64,000 nucleotides of DNA, from the NCBI RefSeq assembly GCF_003217775.1, contig NZ_QJVJ01000002.1, positions 496,001 to 560,000 on the forward strand, written 5' to 3'. A program made the translations under genes and the position numbers. The notes under the pieces were generated by a model that saw nothing but the letters and a program-made list of their open reading frames with translations, made no database searches and was not told where the DNA came from. The stretch's first letter is position 1. Every line of letters begins with the position of its first letter. This document shows positions 50,142-59,398 of the stretch, piece after piece. This stretch comes from Paenibacillus flagellatus. Its GTDB lineage: Bacteria > Bacillota > Bacilli > Paenibacillales > NBRC-103111.

Positions 50142-50959
50142 ACCGTGCAGGCGGTACGTTTGTCAACGAATTCAACAACGAAACGTGGCGCGCCGCTTCG
50201 GCCGCCGGAGAAGCGCTGCTGATCGGCTACGTCGTCGGGGGAGATCCGGACCCGGAGCGGTCGCTCGACATCGCGGAAGGGATCGTCGCCGCCGGCGTGG
50301 ACATTCTCGAGATCGGCGTGCCCAGCGCCAGACCGAAGCTCGACGGCGAAATCATTCGCCGCGGCCATCGGCGGGCGCTTCAGAGCGGACACGCGGTCGA
50401 CGGACAGCTGCCGATGTCGTATTGGAGGCGGCTGCGGGAGCGGGTGAACGCCCCCATCTGGGCGATGGGCTACCGCAAGGAGCTGATCGACGCCGGACTG
50501 TACCGGGAGCTGGCCGAGAACGGGCTGATCGACGGTCTCGTTCTGCCCGATTGCGCCTTGGACGTGCAGCGCGCCATCGCCGCGGAGCCGGCATGCCGGC
50601 ATGTCGACGTCATCCGGTTCGCCAACTCGGGGATGAACGACGAGCAGCTCGCCGAGGCGACGGACGGCGCGACGGTCGTCTACGCGCAGACGTACCGGGG
50701 CTCGACCGGCGACCCGATGGCCCAGCTCGGCAATTTGCAGACGCTGTGCGCCGGCGTGCGGCGTCATACCGGCGCGCTCGTCGTCGCCGGCTTCGGCCTC
50801 CGCTCCGTCAAGAAGGTGCGGGAGGCGGTGGAGAGCGGCTTCGACGGCGCGGTCGTCGGTACGGCGCTCGTGGCGCGGTGCGAGAGCGGCGAGCTGGACT
50901 ACTTGTATCGGCTCATCGCGGACATGAAGCTGGAGACGAAGCGAAAGGTTGGGGTGTAG
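50138..50959 (+). CDS. TrpA-like TIM-barrel lyase in a sugar-type operon
   Basis: About 273 residues from TTG 50138, overlapping the permease stop (TTGA). It is homologous to tryptophan synthase alpha chain: 'DILEIGVPSARPKLDGEII' aligns with the TrpA loop that holds Glu49 and Asp60, and both acids are kept at the same spacing (11). The phosphate-binding loops 'VAGFGLRSVKKVREAV' and 'GAVVGTALV' are also kept. TrpA cleaves indole-glycerol phosphate by retro-aldol to indole and glyceraldehyde 3-phosphate. With no trpB or trp genes nearby, and a kinase following, it probably cleaves or rearranges another phosphorylated substrate. Confidence 0.85.
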   Translation: MNRAGGTFVNEFNNETWRAASAAGEALLIGYVVGGDPDPERSLDIAEGIVAAGVDILEIGVPSARPKLDGEIIRRGHRRALQSGHAVDGQLPMSYWRRLRERVNAPIWAMGYRKELIDAGLYRELAENGLIDGLVLPDCALDVQRAIAAEPACRHVDVIRFANSGMNDEQLAEATDGATVVYAQTYRGSTGDPMAQLGNLQTLCAGVRRHTGALVVAGFGLRSVKKVREAVESGFDGAVVGTALVARCESGELDYLYRLIADMKLETKRKVGV

Positions 50960-50960
50960 G

Positions 50961-52523
50961 ATGCGGCGATCGGACGACTTCGATCACGACGCCGGCTATA
51001 TCGCCTCGTTCGATATCGGGACGACCGTCTGCAAAGGCGTGCTGATCGCACGCGACGGCCGTCTCGAGCACGAGGCGGAGGAGCCGCTCGACACGATATA
51101 CGGCACGGTGTCCGGAGCCGGCGGGACGGACGGGGAACGGCGCACCGTCGAGCAGGAGCCGGAGCAATGGTTCCGGGCGGTCGCGTCGATCGCCCGCGGC
51201 TGGTGGGAGGCGGGCGTTCGTCCCGGCCAAGTGAAGCTGATCGCGACGAGCGGGCAAATGCAGGACCTCATCCCGGTGGACGAGACGGGCCGTCCGGTCC
51301 GCCCCGCGATCTTGTACTCCGACGCGCGTGCGGACGAACAGGCGGCGCGCATCTTGGGGCGGATCGGGGAGGAAGCGGTCCGCGGCTCGACGGGCAATCA
51401 CCTGGACGGCTCGATGCCGTTCGCGAAGCTGCTCTGGCTGGCGGATCGCGAGCCGGAGTCGGTTCGCCGGACGTCCCGGGTGCTGATCAGCTCCAAAGAT
51501 TACGTCGTTCGGCGGCTGACCGGGCGCGCCGCGACCGATCCGACGTCGGCGGCGACCGCGGGCATGATGGATTTGTCCGGCCGGTCGTGGCGCGCGGATT
51601 GGTTGGAAGCGGTCGGCCTCGATCCGGCGCTGCTGCCGGAGCTGCTCGCCTCGGACGAAGTCGCCGGTGAGGTGCTTGCGGAAGCGGCCGCGGAGACCGG
51701 CTTCGCCGAAGGCACCCCGGTGCTGTGCGGCATCGGCGACGCGGGCGCGTCCACGATCGGAGCCGGCGTCGCCGAGACGGGCGACCGGTACGTCTACCTC
51801 GGCACGTCCGGCTGGGTCGCGGCTTCCGTCGAGCGGCCGGGCCGCGCCGCGGACGGGGTGTTCCATCTCGCGCACGCGGAGCCCGGGCAGCTGATCGCCG
51901 CCGCTCCGCTCATGAACGCGGGCAACGCGCATAAGTGGGCGGTGTCCGCGTTCGGAGGCGCCACAGCCGATGGCGAGGACGCGTACGCCGCGTTCGAGCG
52001 CGAAGCGTCCGGCTGCGACCGCGCGGCGGGCGAAGCGCTGTTCCTGCCGTACTTGAACGGGGAACGGTGCCCCGTTCAAGATGCGGCGGCGAGCGGCAGC
52101 TTCGTCGGCCTGCGTCCGACGACGACGCGAGCCGACATGGGCTGCGCCGTGCTGGAGGGCGTCGCGTTCGCGATGCGCCAAGTGATGGAGCTGCTGGCGG
52201 ACGGCTCGCCGATGCCGAAGCGGCTGACGCTCATCGGCGGCGGCAGCCGCAGCCCGCTCTGGTGCCAAATATTCGCGGACGTCTGCGGCGCCGAGGTGAT
52301 CGTGCCGGGGGACGCGCAATATTTGCCCGCGCTCGGCTGCGCGGCCGGGGGCTTCGTCCGGCTCGGCTGGGCGTCCGGCTACGCCGACTTCGCGGAGCGG
52401 CTGCTTCGCGCGCGGCCGGCGCGGCGGTACGCGCCCGACGACAAGACCGCGCGGGCGTACGAGCGCAAATATGCGCGGTACGTCAAGCTGTATGCGGCGC
52501 TCGCGCCGGTATTCGGCGCGTGA
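50961..52523 (+). CDS. FGGY-family carbohydrate kinase
   Basis: About 520 residues from ATG 50961, one base after the TrpA-like stop. The ASKHA fold is clear: phosphate-1 loop 'SFDIGTTVCKGVLI', 'IATSGQMQDLIPVD', the catalytic Asp in 'VLCGIGDAGASTIGAG', the adenosine part 'YVYLGTSGWVAASVE', and the C-terminal 'RLTLIGGGSRSPLWCQIFAD'. It is closest in pattern to xylulokinase and LsrK-type kinases. It would phosphorylate the imported compound, trapping it and producing the ligand for the regulator and the TrpA-like enzyme. Confidence 0.92.
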   Translation: MRRSDDFDHDAGYIASFDIGTTVCKGVLIARDGRLEHEAEEPLDTIYGTVSGAGGTDGERRTVEQEPEQWFRAVASIARGWWEAGVRPGQVKLIATSGQMQDLIPVDETGRPVRPAILYSDARADEQAARILGRIGEEAVRGSTGNHLDGSMPFAKLLWLADREPESVRRTSRVLISSKDYVVRRLTGRAATDPTSAATAGMMDLSGRSWRADWLEAVGLDPALLPELLASDEVAGEVLAEAAAETGFAEGTPVLCGIGDAGASTIGAGVAETGDRYVYLGTSGWVAASVERPGRAADGVFHLAHAEPGQLIAAAPLMNAGNAHKWAVSAFGGATADGEDAYAAFEREASGCDRAAGEALFLPYLNGERCPVQDAAASGSFVGLRPTTTRADMGCAVLEGVAFAMRQVMELLADGSPMPKRLTLIGGGSRSPLWCQIFADVCGAEVIVPGDAQYLPALGCAAGGFVRLGWASGYADFAERLLRARPARRYAPDDKTARAYERKYARYVKLYAALAPVFGA

Positions 52524-52570
52524 CGGGCGGGTCGCTCCGCCCCGGGACGGCGCCCACCCGGTGCTAATGA

Positions 52571-52609
52571 AACCCGTTCTTTCCGAGGAGGAAAGGGCGG
52601 GCTTTTTTT
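52571..52609 (+). terminator. Terminator of the sugar-type operon
   Basis: A stem of CCCGTTCTTTCC against GGAAAGGGCGGG (with G-T pairs) around GAGGA, followed by seven Ts. It is 48 bp after the kinase stop. Confidence 0.85.
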
Positions 52610-52957
52610 GATGATCGGACTTGCCATGGGCGTCGACGATCGTCCGCGGGGTCGTCCACTCCATAACGTCTCGTTACAAGCGGGTTCCATCCGGCCAAGG
52701 CCAGGAGGGACCCGTTTTTCGTCGGGACGGCCGTTGGATTTCGACAAAAAAACTTAATCAAAAATGGAAAGCGCATCAATTGACAATGCAAACGCGCGTA
52801 CAGGATATTGGGTATAGGCCTTTCGGATTACCGCTTGGTCGGAAAGTGACATATGTTCAGTGATTGTTCAGTGCGAAATGGTACAGTGAAGGGGATGTTT
52901 TTCCTACGGACTTTATGCATCCACTCAATTTTACAAGACGGAAGGTGACAGCCTGTC
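52610..52957. other. Leader region of the SLH surface-protein gene
   Basis: About 350 bp without a convincing gene. It turns A/T-rich towards the start. TTCAGTG occurs at 52856 and 52867 (11 bp apart) and TACAGTG at 52882. ACATATGTTCA at about 52850 repeats 11 bases found in the operator at 45572-45582. No clear SigA promoter was found. Confidence 0.4.
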
Positions 52958-55900
52958 ATGAGGAAAGGAATATCGATTGTCGTCGTTGTCGTTTGCATGC
53001 TGTTCGGCTCGGCTTGGGCGGGAACGAACCGGGCGTTTGCGGACGTAACGAATCCCGAAATTTGGAACTATGACCCGACATACGAACCGCCCTGGTTTAA
53101 CAGTCCGCCGTTTTTCGTCGGCGTCGCCCCCAATAACAGCTTGGAAACGTTATTTTTAAAGTTCGATATTACCGGTTTTTCGAATCCGACGGGCAAACAT
53201 ATCGAGTTGGAAATACCCGTAGGCCAACCTCAAGGAACGGGCCACATTGCCAATTTGTGGAAGTACAGCGGGAATTGGCAGCCGACCGCGACTCCCGTGA
53301 CGAAAGCCGACCTCGCGAACTATGAAAACGCGAGTAATCGGAAAGACGCAGTGGTTTTCAGCAACACCCCTCTCGTATTCGACGTTACGGCATACGTAAC
53401 CTCCAAGCTGGGCACCGGCTCCGTTATGTTTATGTTAACGGGGAAGGAAATATTTGGAAATACGTCGGGCAGCGATGTAATTGAAGTTTTTGAGCTCAAA
53501 CAGGGCACCACGCCAAGGCTGTATCTCGCCGACGGGACTCCTTTCGTCACGACCGGAGCGCCCCCCGCTTCGATTACGGGCAGCGGAGCGACGCTCGCGG
53601 GCGATGTGACGGGCGACGGCGGCGCTGCCGTCACCGAGCGGGGAGTCGTCGTGTCGACAAGCGTCAATCCGACGACGGGGTCCCCATTGAAAGCGACGGC
53701 ATCCGGCACGACGGGGCCGTTCACGGCGAACGTCGCCGGGCTGCAGCCGAACACGACGTATCATTACCGGGCCTACGCGATCAATGCGAAAGGAACCGCC
53801 TATGGCGAAGATAAACAATTCACCACGCTGGACGCGTCGGTAGCGGTCCCGACCAATCTCGACTTGGCGGCCGTGTCCGACTCGGGCTCCTCCGATACGG
53901 ACAACGTCACGAAGGTGACGAAGCCGACGATCACCGGCAAGTCCGATCCGAACGCGACGATTCAGCTGTTCGACAACGCGCTGCCGATCGCGGGTGCGGC
54001 GGCCGTGGCGAACGGAAGCGGCGATTGGACGATCACGCTGGCATCGGATTTGCCGGACGGCACTTATGCCATCACCGCGAAAGCGACGACCGGCGACGGG
54101 GTTAGCGAGGCCTCGTCCCCGCTCGTCGTCAAGATCGACACCACTCCTCCGGTTAAACCGGGTAAGCCGGATATGACGGCTTCCTCCGATTCGGGAGGGT
54201 CGGACAGCGACAACATCACCAAGATCACGACGCCCGCATTCGGCGGAACGACGGAGCCGGACGCCACGGTGAAGCTGTTTGCGGATGCGGCGGAGATCGG
54301 CGGCGCCGGCGCGGATAGCGGAGGAGGCTGGAACGCAACGGCGTCGGCTCCGCTGCCGGACGGCACGCATGCGATCACCGTCAAAGCGGTAGACGCCGCG
54401 GGCAACGAGAGCGTGTCTTCCGACCCGCTGTCGATCACGATCGATACGTCCGCTCCTGCCGCCCCCGACGCTTTGGATTTGGAGGCGGATTCGGACTCGG
54501 GCGATTCGGACGCCGATAACTTGACGTACGTGACGACACCGGCGATAGCGGGGACGGCGGAGCCGGACAGCACGGTCCGGCTGTACGCCGGCGGGACGGA
54601 AGTCGGCAGCGGGACGGCGACCGGAAGCGGGAGCTGGAGCATGACCGCATCATCGCTCGGAGAAGGCGCGCATACGTTTACCGCCAAGGCGGAGGACGCG
54701 GCGGGCAACGTCGGCCCGGCCTCCTCGCCGCTCGTCGTCACGATCGACACGACGCCGCCGGCCAAGCCGGGGACGCCGGACTTGACGCCGGAGTCCGATA
54801 CGGGCGCGTCCAATACCGACAATATGACGAAAGCGTCGGCTTTGACGTTTAAGGGAACGGCGCTTGCGGGTGAGGCCGTCAAGCTGTTCTCCGGTTCGTT
54901 CGAGCTGGGCGGAGCGAACGCGGACGGCTCGGGCGACTGGACGATCCCGGCGAATCCGGCGATCTTGTCGGTCGACGGCCTATACCAAATCGTAGCGAAA
55001 GTGAAAGATGCGGCGGGGAACGAAGCGGAATCGGACGCGCTTTCGCTCCATGTGGACAGGACGGCGCCGTCGGCTCCCGCCGTCCCGGATTTGACGACGG
55101 CGTCGGACTCGGGCAAGTCCTCGACCGATAACGTGACGAAGGTCGTCAATCCCGTTTTCTCCGGGAGCGCGGAAGCGGACAGCACGGTCCGGTTGTACGA
55201 CGGCTCGACGGAAATCGGCAGCGGCACGGCGGCTCAATTCGGAACCGGCCTTACGTCGGCGGTCGCCTTGTCCGACGGCGTTCGCTCGATCACGGCGACG
55301 GCCGAAGACGCGGCCGGCAACGTCGGAGACGCTTCCGGTCCGCTTGCGATCACGATCGACACCGTGCCGCCGGGTGCGCCGGCCGGCTTGGATTTGACGC
55401 CGGCGTCGGATAAAGGCATTTTCGACGACGACAACGTCACGAGCGTGACGACGCCGACGATTACGGGGACGGCGGAACCGGACAGCACGGTACGGCTGTA
55501 CGACGGCATGACGGAAGTCGGCAGCGCGACGGCGGGTTCGGGCGGCGACTGGAGCGTTACGACTTCGGCGCTAGCCGACGGCACCCATGCGTTGGCGGCT
55601 TTGGCGGAAGATGCGGCCGGCAACGTCGGAGCGGCGTCCGCGGGCATTGCCGTTTTCATTGTCACGGCCACTCCGACCATCCACGCTCCGTCCGATTTGA
55701 CGATCGACGAGAACGGCTCGACGGGACCGCTTTCCTTTACGGTCGGAGACGCGAACACCGCTGCGGGAGAGTTGCTCGTTCGGGCGAGCTCCGATAACCC
55801 GGACTTGCTCCCGGAAAGCGGCATCGTCTTGAGCACCGTAAGCGGAGGGAACCGCACGATCGACGTTACGCCGGCTGCGGGTCAAGACGGTACGGTTACC

Positions 55901-58810
55901 GTCACGCTGACGGTCTACTCGCTGACGAGCGAATCCAGCGACAGCTTCACGGTTACGGTCAACGACATACCCGAGCTGAGCCCGATCGCGGATCAGGAGA
56001 TCGCGACGGACGGCTCGACCGGCGAGCTGGCCTTTACCGTCTCCGACAAGACGACGCCCGCCGCCCTTTTGCAAGTGAGCGGTACGTCGAGCAATCCGAC
56101 GCTCGTCCCGGACGCGAATATCGTATTCGGGGGCTCCGGCGCGAACCGGACGGTGACCGTTACGCCGGCGGCCGGGAAGTACGGCACGGCGACCGTCACG
56201 ATCGCCGTGGACGACGAGCGGCAAGCGCGGGCGTCCCGCAGCTTTACGGTGTCGGTCGGCAACGCGAAGCCCGTCGCGAGCTCCGGTTCGCTCGCCGTGA
56301 CGGAAGATACGCCGAAGACCGGCATGCTGAACGCCACCGACGCGAACGGAGACGCCTTGATTTACAGCATCGTGACGCAAGGGACCAAAGGAACGGCCGT
56401 CGTCACGAATCCGGCAACCGGCGAATTTCTGTACACGCCGAACGCCGACGCGAACGGCACCGACTCGTTTACGTTCAAAGCGAACGACGGCGTCGCCGAT
56501 TCGATCACCGCGACCGTTACGGTCACGATCGCGCCCGTCAACGATGCGCCCGTTGCGGCGGGCGCCGTTTACAGCACGACGGGTAGCTACCCGCTCACGG
56601 GGGCATTAACCGCGACCGATGCGGAGGGCGACGTCTTGACGTACCGGATCGAATCGCAAGGAAGCAAAGGGACCGTCACGCAAGGCGTCTACGGCAGCGG
56701 CACGTTCGTCTATACGCCGATCCCGGGCGCGACCGGAACCGACAGCTTTACGTTTACGGCGTACGACGGGATCGCCTATTCGGCTCCCGCCGTCGTTACG
56801 GTCGAGATCGTACCCGCCGGCGTCGCCGATCTGGCCGGTCTCTCGGTCAGCACGGGCGATTTGACGCCCGCGTTTTCGGCCAACACGCTGGCGTACGCCC
56901 AGCAGGTGGCAAGCGGCGTCGGCAGCACGACCGTCACGGCAACCGTCTACGAGCCGAACGCTTCGATACGAATCAACGACGTCCTTACCGGAAGCGGATC
57001 GCCTTCGGCGCCGATCGCGCTGACGGCCGGAACCAACGTCATCCGGGTGGAGGTCGTCGCCCAAGATGCGGCTACCCGGAAGGCGTACACGATCACGATC
57101 GTCAAACCGTCCGCCGAATCGCGGCTTAGCGGACTCGGTCTGAACGCCGGGACGCTGACCCCCGCCTTTTCCGGAGACACGACGTCGTACGCGGCATCCG
57201 TGCCGAACGACGTTTCGCAATTGACGGTCACGGCGACGGCGCTCGCTCCCGGTGCGGCGATCCGGATCAACGGCATGCCGGTGACGGGCGGCACGCCTTC
57301 CCACCCGATCGCCTTGACGGTCGGGCCGAACACGATCGAGGTCGAAGTGACGGCGCAAGACGGAATCGCCAAAACAACGTATACGTTGACCGTTACCCGT
57401 CTAGAGGAAGAAAGCACGCCGTCGTCCGAGCCGAGTTCGCCGTCGGCTCCCGCAGCGCCTTCCGGTACGACGAGACAGGTGAACGTGGTCGTGGGCGGTG
57501 CCGACAGCGTTGCGGCCAAAGTCGACATCACGCGTACGCGGGAGCAGGACGGGACGAAGGTGGACGTCGTATCGTTCGACCCGAGGAAAGCGGCCGAATC
57601 GGTCGGCAAAGCGGTCGAAGCGGGACGCGACACCGCGAAAATCGTCATCGACGATTTGCCGAACGACCCGGCCGACGCCGTAACGGTTAACGTGCCGAAA
57701 GACTCCGTTTCGGCGATGACGAGCAAAAGCATCAACCTGGAAATCCAAACGCAGGACGTGAAAATTACGCTTCCGAGCGATACGCTTTCGCTCCTCCAGG
57801 CGGACGGCAAAGATTTATATTTCCGCATCGTGCCGATCAACAAGCCGGCCGAAAGGGAACAAGTGGAGGAACGTACCGTCCGGGCGGAAGAAGTGAAGGA
57901 AGCGGCGCAAAACCGCAGCGTCGAAATCGTCGGCAAGCCGATGACGATCGAGACGAATTACACCAGCCGGCCGACGAAGGTCGAGTTTCCGCTCAAAGGC
58001 GTCCCGATTCCTACGGACCCGCAGCGGAGAGAGGCGTGGCTGGCCCAGCTCGCCGTATACATCGAGCACAGCGACGGAGACAAGTCGCTCCAGCGCGGTA
58101 CGATCACCTATGACGAGAACGGCATGCCGGTCGGCATCGAAATCGCCATTTCGAAATTCAGCACGTTCACGATCGTTCGCATGGACGGTGACGTATGGCG
58201 CGAACGGTACATCTTCGGCTACGAAGACAGGACGTTCCAGCCGGAGAAGCCGATCACGCGTGCCGAAATCGCCGCGATTCTGGCACGCAACCTGAAAGGG
58301 GCGCCGTCGTCCGCAGCGTCCGCAGCGAGCGGTTATCCGGACGTGCCGGCCGGCCACTGGGCGTCCTCCGCCATAGCCGCGTTGCAAACGGCGGGGATCA
58401 TGACCGGTGACGATCAAGGGCGATTCCGGCCGGAGCAGCCGGTCACGAGAGCGGAAACGGCCACAATCGTCGCCGCCTGGAAACGAATCGGCACGGCCGG
58501 ACGGATACCGGGCTACGACGATGCGAAGTCGCATTGGGCGGCATCGTCGATCGCCGCCGTCCAAGCGGAAGGCTGGATGACCGGGTACGAGGACGGCACG
58601 TTCCGGCCGGACCGGCCGCTTACCCGCGCCGAGGCGGTCAAAGTGCTGAATCGCCTGTTCGATCGGCCGGCGCTCGACGGAATCGAACGCCCGACATGGC
58701 CGGACGTTCCGCTCGCGCACTGGGCGTCCGCCGACGTCGAGGCGGCTTCGAACACGTACACCGCCCAGCCTCTCCCGAACGGGAAAGAGCGGATGATCGA
58801 GAAGAAGTAA
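52958..58810 (+). CDS. Giant surface-layer protein: DNRLRE-like, Ig-like and cadherin-like repeats, SLH anchor
   Basis: 1950 residues, with AAGGTGA upstream. Signal peptide 1-29 (site near 'RAFADVT'). Domains in order: DNRLRE-like beta domain (about 45-195, 'LFLKFDITGFSNPTG'); FnIII-like (about 203-290); six Ig-like repeats of about 101 residues (about 295-900); two related beta domains (about 905-1103); two tandem-95/cadherin-like repeats ('VTEDTPKTGMLNATDANGD', about 1104-1287); two cadherin-like beta-sandwich repeats (about 1290-1480); a Ser/Pro linker; a unique domain (about 1510-1740); and three SLH domains (about 1745-1935, 'ITRAEIAAILARNL', 'VTRAETATIVAAW', 'LTRAEAVKVLNRLF') that bind pyruvylated cell-wall polymer. 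Likely a long adhesin or stalk on the cell surface. The tail-collar cluster follows within 110 bp. Confidence 0.93.
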   Translation: MRKGISIVVVVVCMLFGSAWAGTNRAFADVTNPEIWNYDPTYEPPWFNSPPFFVGVAPNNSLETLFLKFDITGFSNPTGKHIELEIPVGQPQGTGHIANLWKYSGNWQPTATPVTKADLANYENASNRKDAVVFSNTPLVFDVTAYVTSKLGTGSVMFMLTGKEIFGNTSGSDVIEVFELKQGTTPRLYLADGTPFVTTGAPPASITGSGATLAGDVTGDGGAAVTERGVVVSTSVNPTTGSPLKATASGTTGPFTANVAGLQPNTTYHYRAYAINAKGTAYGEDKQFTTLDASVAVPTNLDLAAVSDSGSSDTDNVTKVTKPTITGKSDPNATIQLFDNALPIAGAAAVANGSGDWTITLASDLPDGTYAITAKATTGDGVSEASSPLVVKIDTTPPVKPGKPDMTASSDSGGSDSDNITKITTPAFGGTTEPDATVKLFADAAEIGGAGADSGGGWNATASAPLPDGTHAITVKAVDAAGNESVSSDPLSITIDTSAPAAPDALDLEADSDSGDSDADNLTYVTTPAIAGTAEPDSTVRLYAGGTEVGSGTATGSGSWSMTASSLGEGAHTFTAKAEDAAGNVGPASSPLVVTIDTTPPAKPGTPDLTPESDTGASNTDNMTKASALTFKGTALAGEAVKLFSGSFELGGANADGSGDWTIPANPAILSVDGLYQIVAKVKDAAGNEAESDALSLHVDRTAPSAPAVPDLTTASDSGKSSTDNVTKVVNPVFSGSAEADSTVRLYDGSTEIGSGTAAQFGTGLTSAVALSDGVRSITATAEDAAGNVGDASGPLAITIDTVPPGAPAGLDLTPASDKGIFDDDNVTSVTTPTITGTAEPDSTVRLYDGMTEVGSATAGSGGDWSVTTSALADGTHALAALAEDAAGNVGAASAGIAVFIVTATPTIHAPSDLTIDENGSTGPLSFTVGDANTAAGELLVRASSDNPDLLPESGIVLSTVSGGNRTIDVTPAAGQDGTVTVTLTVYSLTSESSDSFTVTVNDIPELSPIADQEIATDGSTGELAFTVSDKTTPAALLQVSGTSSNPTLVPDANIVFGGSGANRTVTVTPAAGKYGTATVTIAVDDERQARASRSFTVSVGNAKPVASSGSLAVTEDTPKTGMLNATDANGDALIYSIVTQGTKGTAVVTNPATGEFLYTPNADANGTDSFTFKANDGVADSITATVTVTIAPVNDAPVAAGAVYSTTGSYPLTGALTATDAEGDVLTYRIESQGSKGTVTQGVYGSGTFVYTPIPGATGTDSFTFTAYDGIAYSAPAVVTVEIVPAGVADLAGLSVSTGDLTPAFSANTLAYAQQVASGVGSTTVTATVYEPNASIRINDVLTGSGSPSAPIALTAGTNVIRVEVVAQDAATRKAYTITIVKPSAESRLSGLGLNAGTLTPAFSGDTTSYAASVPNDVSQLTVTATALAPGAAIRINGMPVTGGTPSHPIALTVGPNTIEVEVTAQDGIAKTTYTLTVTRLEEESTPSSEPSSPSAPAAPSGTTRQVNVVVGGADSVAAKVDITRTREQDGTKVDVVSFDPRKAAESVGKAVEAGRDTAKIVIDDLPNDPADAVTVNVPKDSVSAMTSKSINLEIQTQDVKITLPSDTLSLLQADGKDLYFRIVPINKPAEREQVEERTVRAEEVKEAAQNRSVEIVGKPMTIETNYTSRPTKVEFPLKGVPIPTDPQRREAWLAQLAVYIEHSDGDKSLQRGTITYDENGMPVGIEIAISKFSTFTIVRMDGDVWRERYIFGYEDRTFQPEKPITRAEIAAILARNLKGAPSSAASAASGYPDVPAGHWASSAIAALQTAGIMTGDDQGRFRPEQPVTRAETATIVAAWKRIGTAGRIPGYDDAKSHWAASSIAAVQAEGWMTGYEDGTFRPDRPLTRAEAVKVLNRLFDRPALDGIERPTWPDVPLAHWASADVEAASNTYTAQPLPNGKERMIEKK
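53843..55660 (+). repeat. Six tandem ~303-bp repeats encoding Ig-like domains
   Basis: The repeats start near 53843, 54146, 54447, 54755, 55067 and 55367. Each encodes a unit beginning with a Pro-x-x-Leu/Met-Asp-Leu-like strand, then a 'SDSG'-type acidic loop with Asp-Asn and a 'PDSTVRLY'-like strand, ending with 'DAAGN'. Similarity is clear at protein level and partial at DNA level, so the array is old but could still recombine. Confidence 0.85.
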
Positions 58811-58812
58811 CG

Positions 58813-58884
58813 ACGAGCGCATAGCGCCGTGACAGACCGATACCGGAACTTCCGGTGTCGGTTTGGACGGCGCGCTCGTTTTTT
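58813..58884 (+). terminator. Terminator of the SLH gene
   Basis: ACGAGCGC (58813-58820) and GCGCTCGT (58872-58879) enclose a strong inner hairpin (CCGATACCGG/CCGGTGTCGG), followed by six Ts. Confidence 0.88.
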
Positions 58885-58912
58885 CGCCGATTCGCGTTTA
58901 GGAGGGACATGC

Positions 58913-59398
58913 ATGCTCAAGCTGGAACCGGTACGTCCGGAAGACGATTCTTTTCTGTTCGACGTGTACGTCGGGACGAGGCGGGACGAATTCGCCCCCC
59001 TGGGCTGGCCGGAGATGCAGCTGACGTCGTTTTTGCGCATGCAGTTCGACATGCAAAAACGGTCGTACGAGCTGCAATATCCGTCGGCGGACCATCGCCT
59101 CGTCAGCCGCGGAACGGAGCGGATCGGCCGGATCATGACGGCGGAGACGGACGACGCGATTCGATTGGTCGACTTGTCGCTCTTGCCCGAGCATCGCAAC
59201 GGCGGCGTAGGATCGGCTTTGCTGCGCGACTTGCGGCAATCGGCCGAACGGGCCGGCAAGCCGCTCCGGCTCAACGTCCTGCAGCACAATCCGGCCCGGC
59301 GTTTGTACGAACGGTTCGGATTTCGGGTTGTAGGCGAGTCGTTCCCGTATGTCGAGATGGAATGGAACGATGTCGGAAGGGAGGTGGTGCCAGATTGA
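58913..59398 (+). CDS. GNAT-family N-acetyltransferase
   Basis: About 161 residues from ATG 58913 with AGGAGGG 7 nt upstream. The acetyl-CoA loop is in 'LLPEHRNGGVGSALLRDL' and the C-terminal motif is 'NPARRLYERFGFRVVGE'. Overlaps by 4 bp the DUF6916 gene, which in turn overlaps the first tail-collar gene. It may acetylate a component of the appendage or have a chaperone-like link; the substrate is unknown. Confidence 0.9.
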   Translation: MLKLEPVRPEDDSFLFDVYVGTRRDEFAPLGWPEMQLTSFLRMQFDMQKRSYELQYPSADHRLVSRGTERIGRIMTAETDDAIRLVDLSLLPEHRNGGVGSALLRDLRQSAERAGKPLRLNVLQHNPARRLYERFGFRVVGESFPYVEMEWNDVGREVVPD

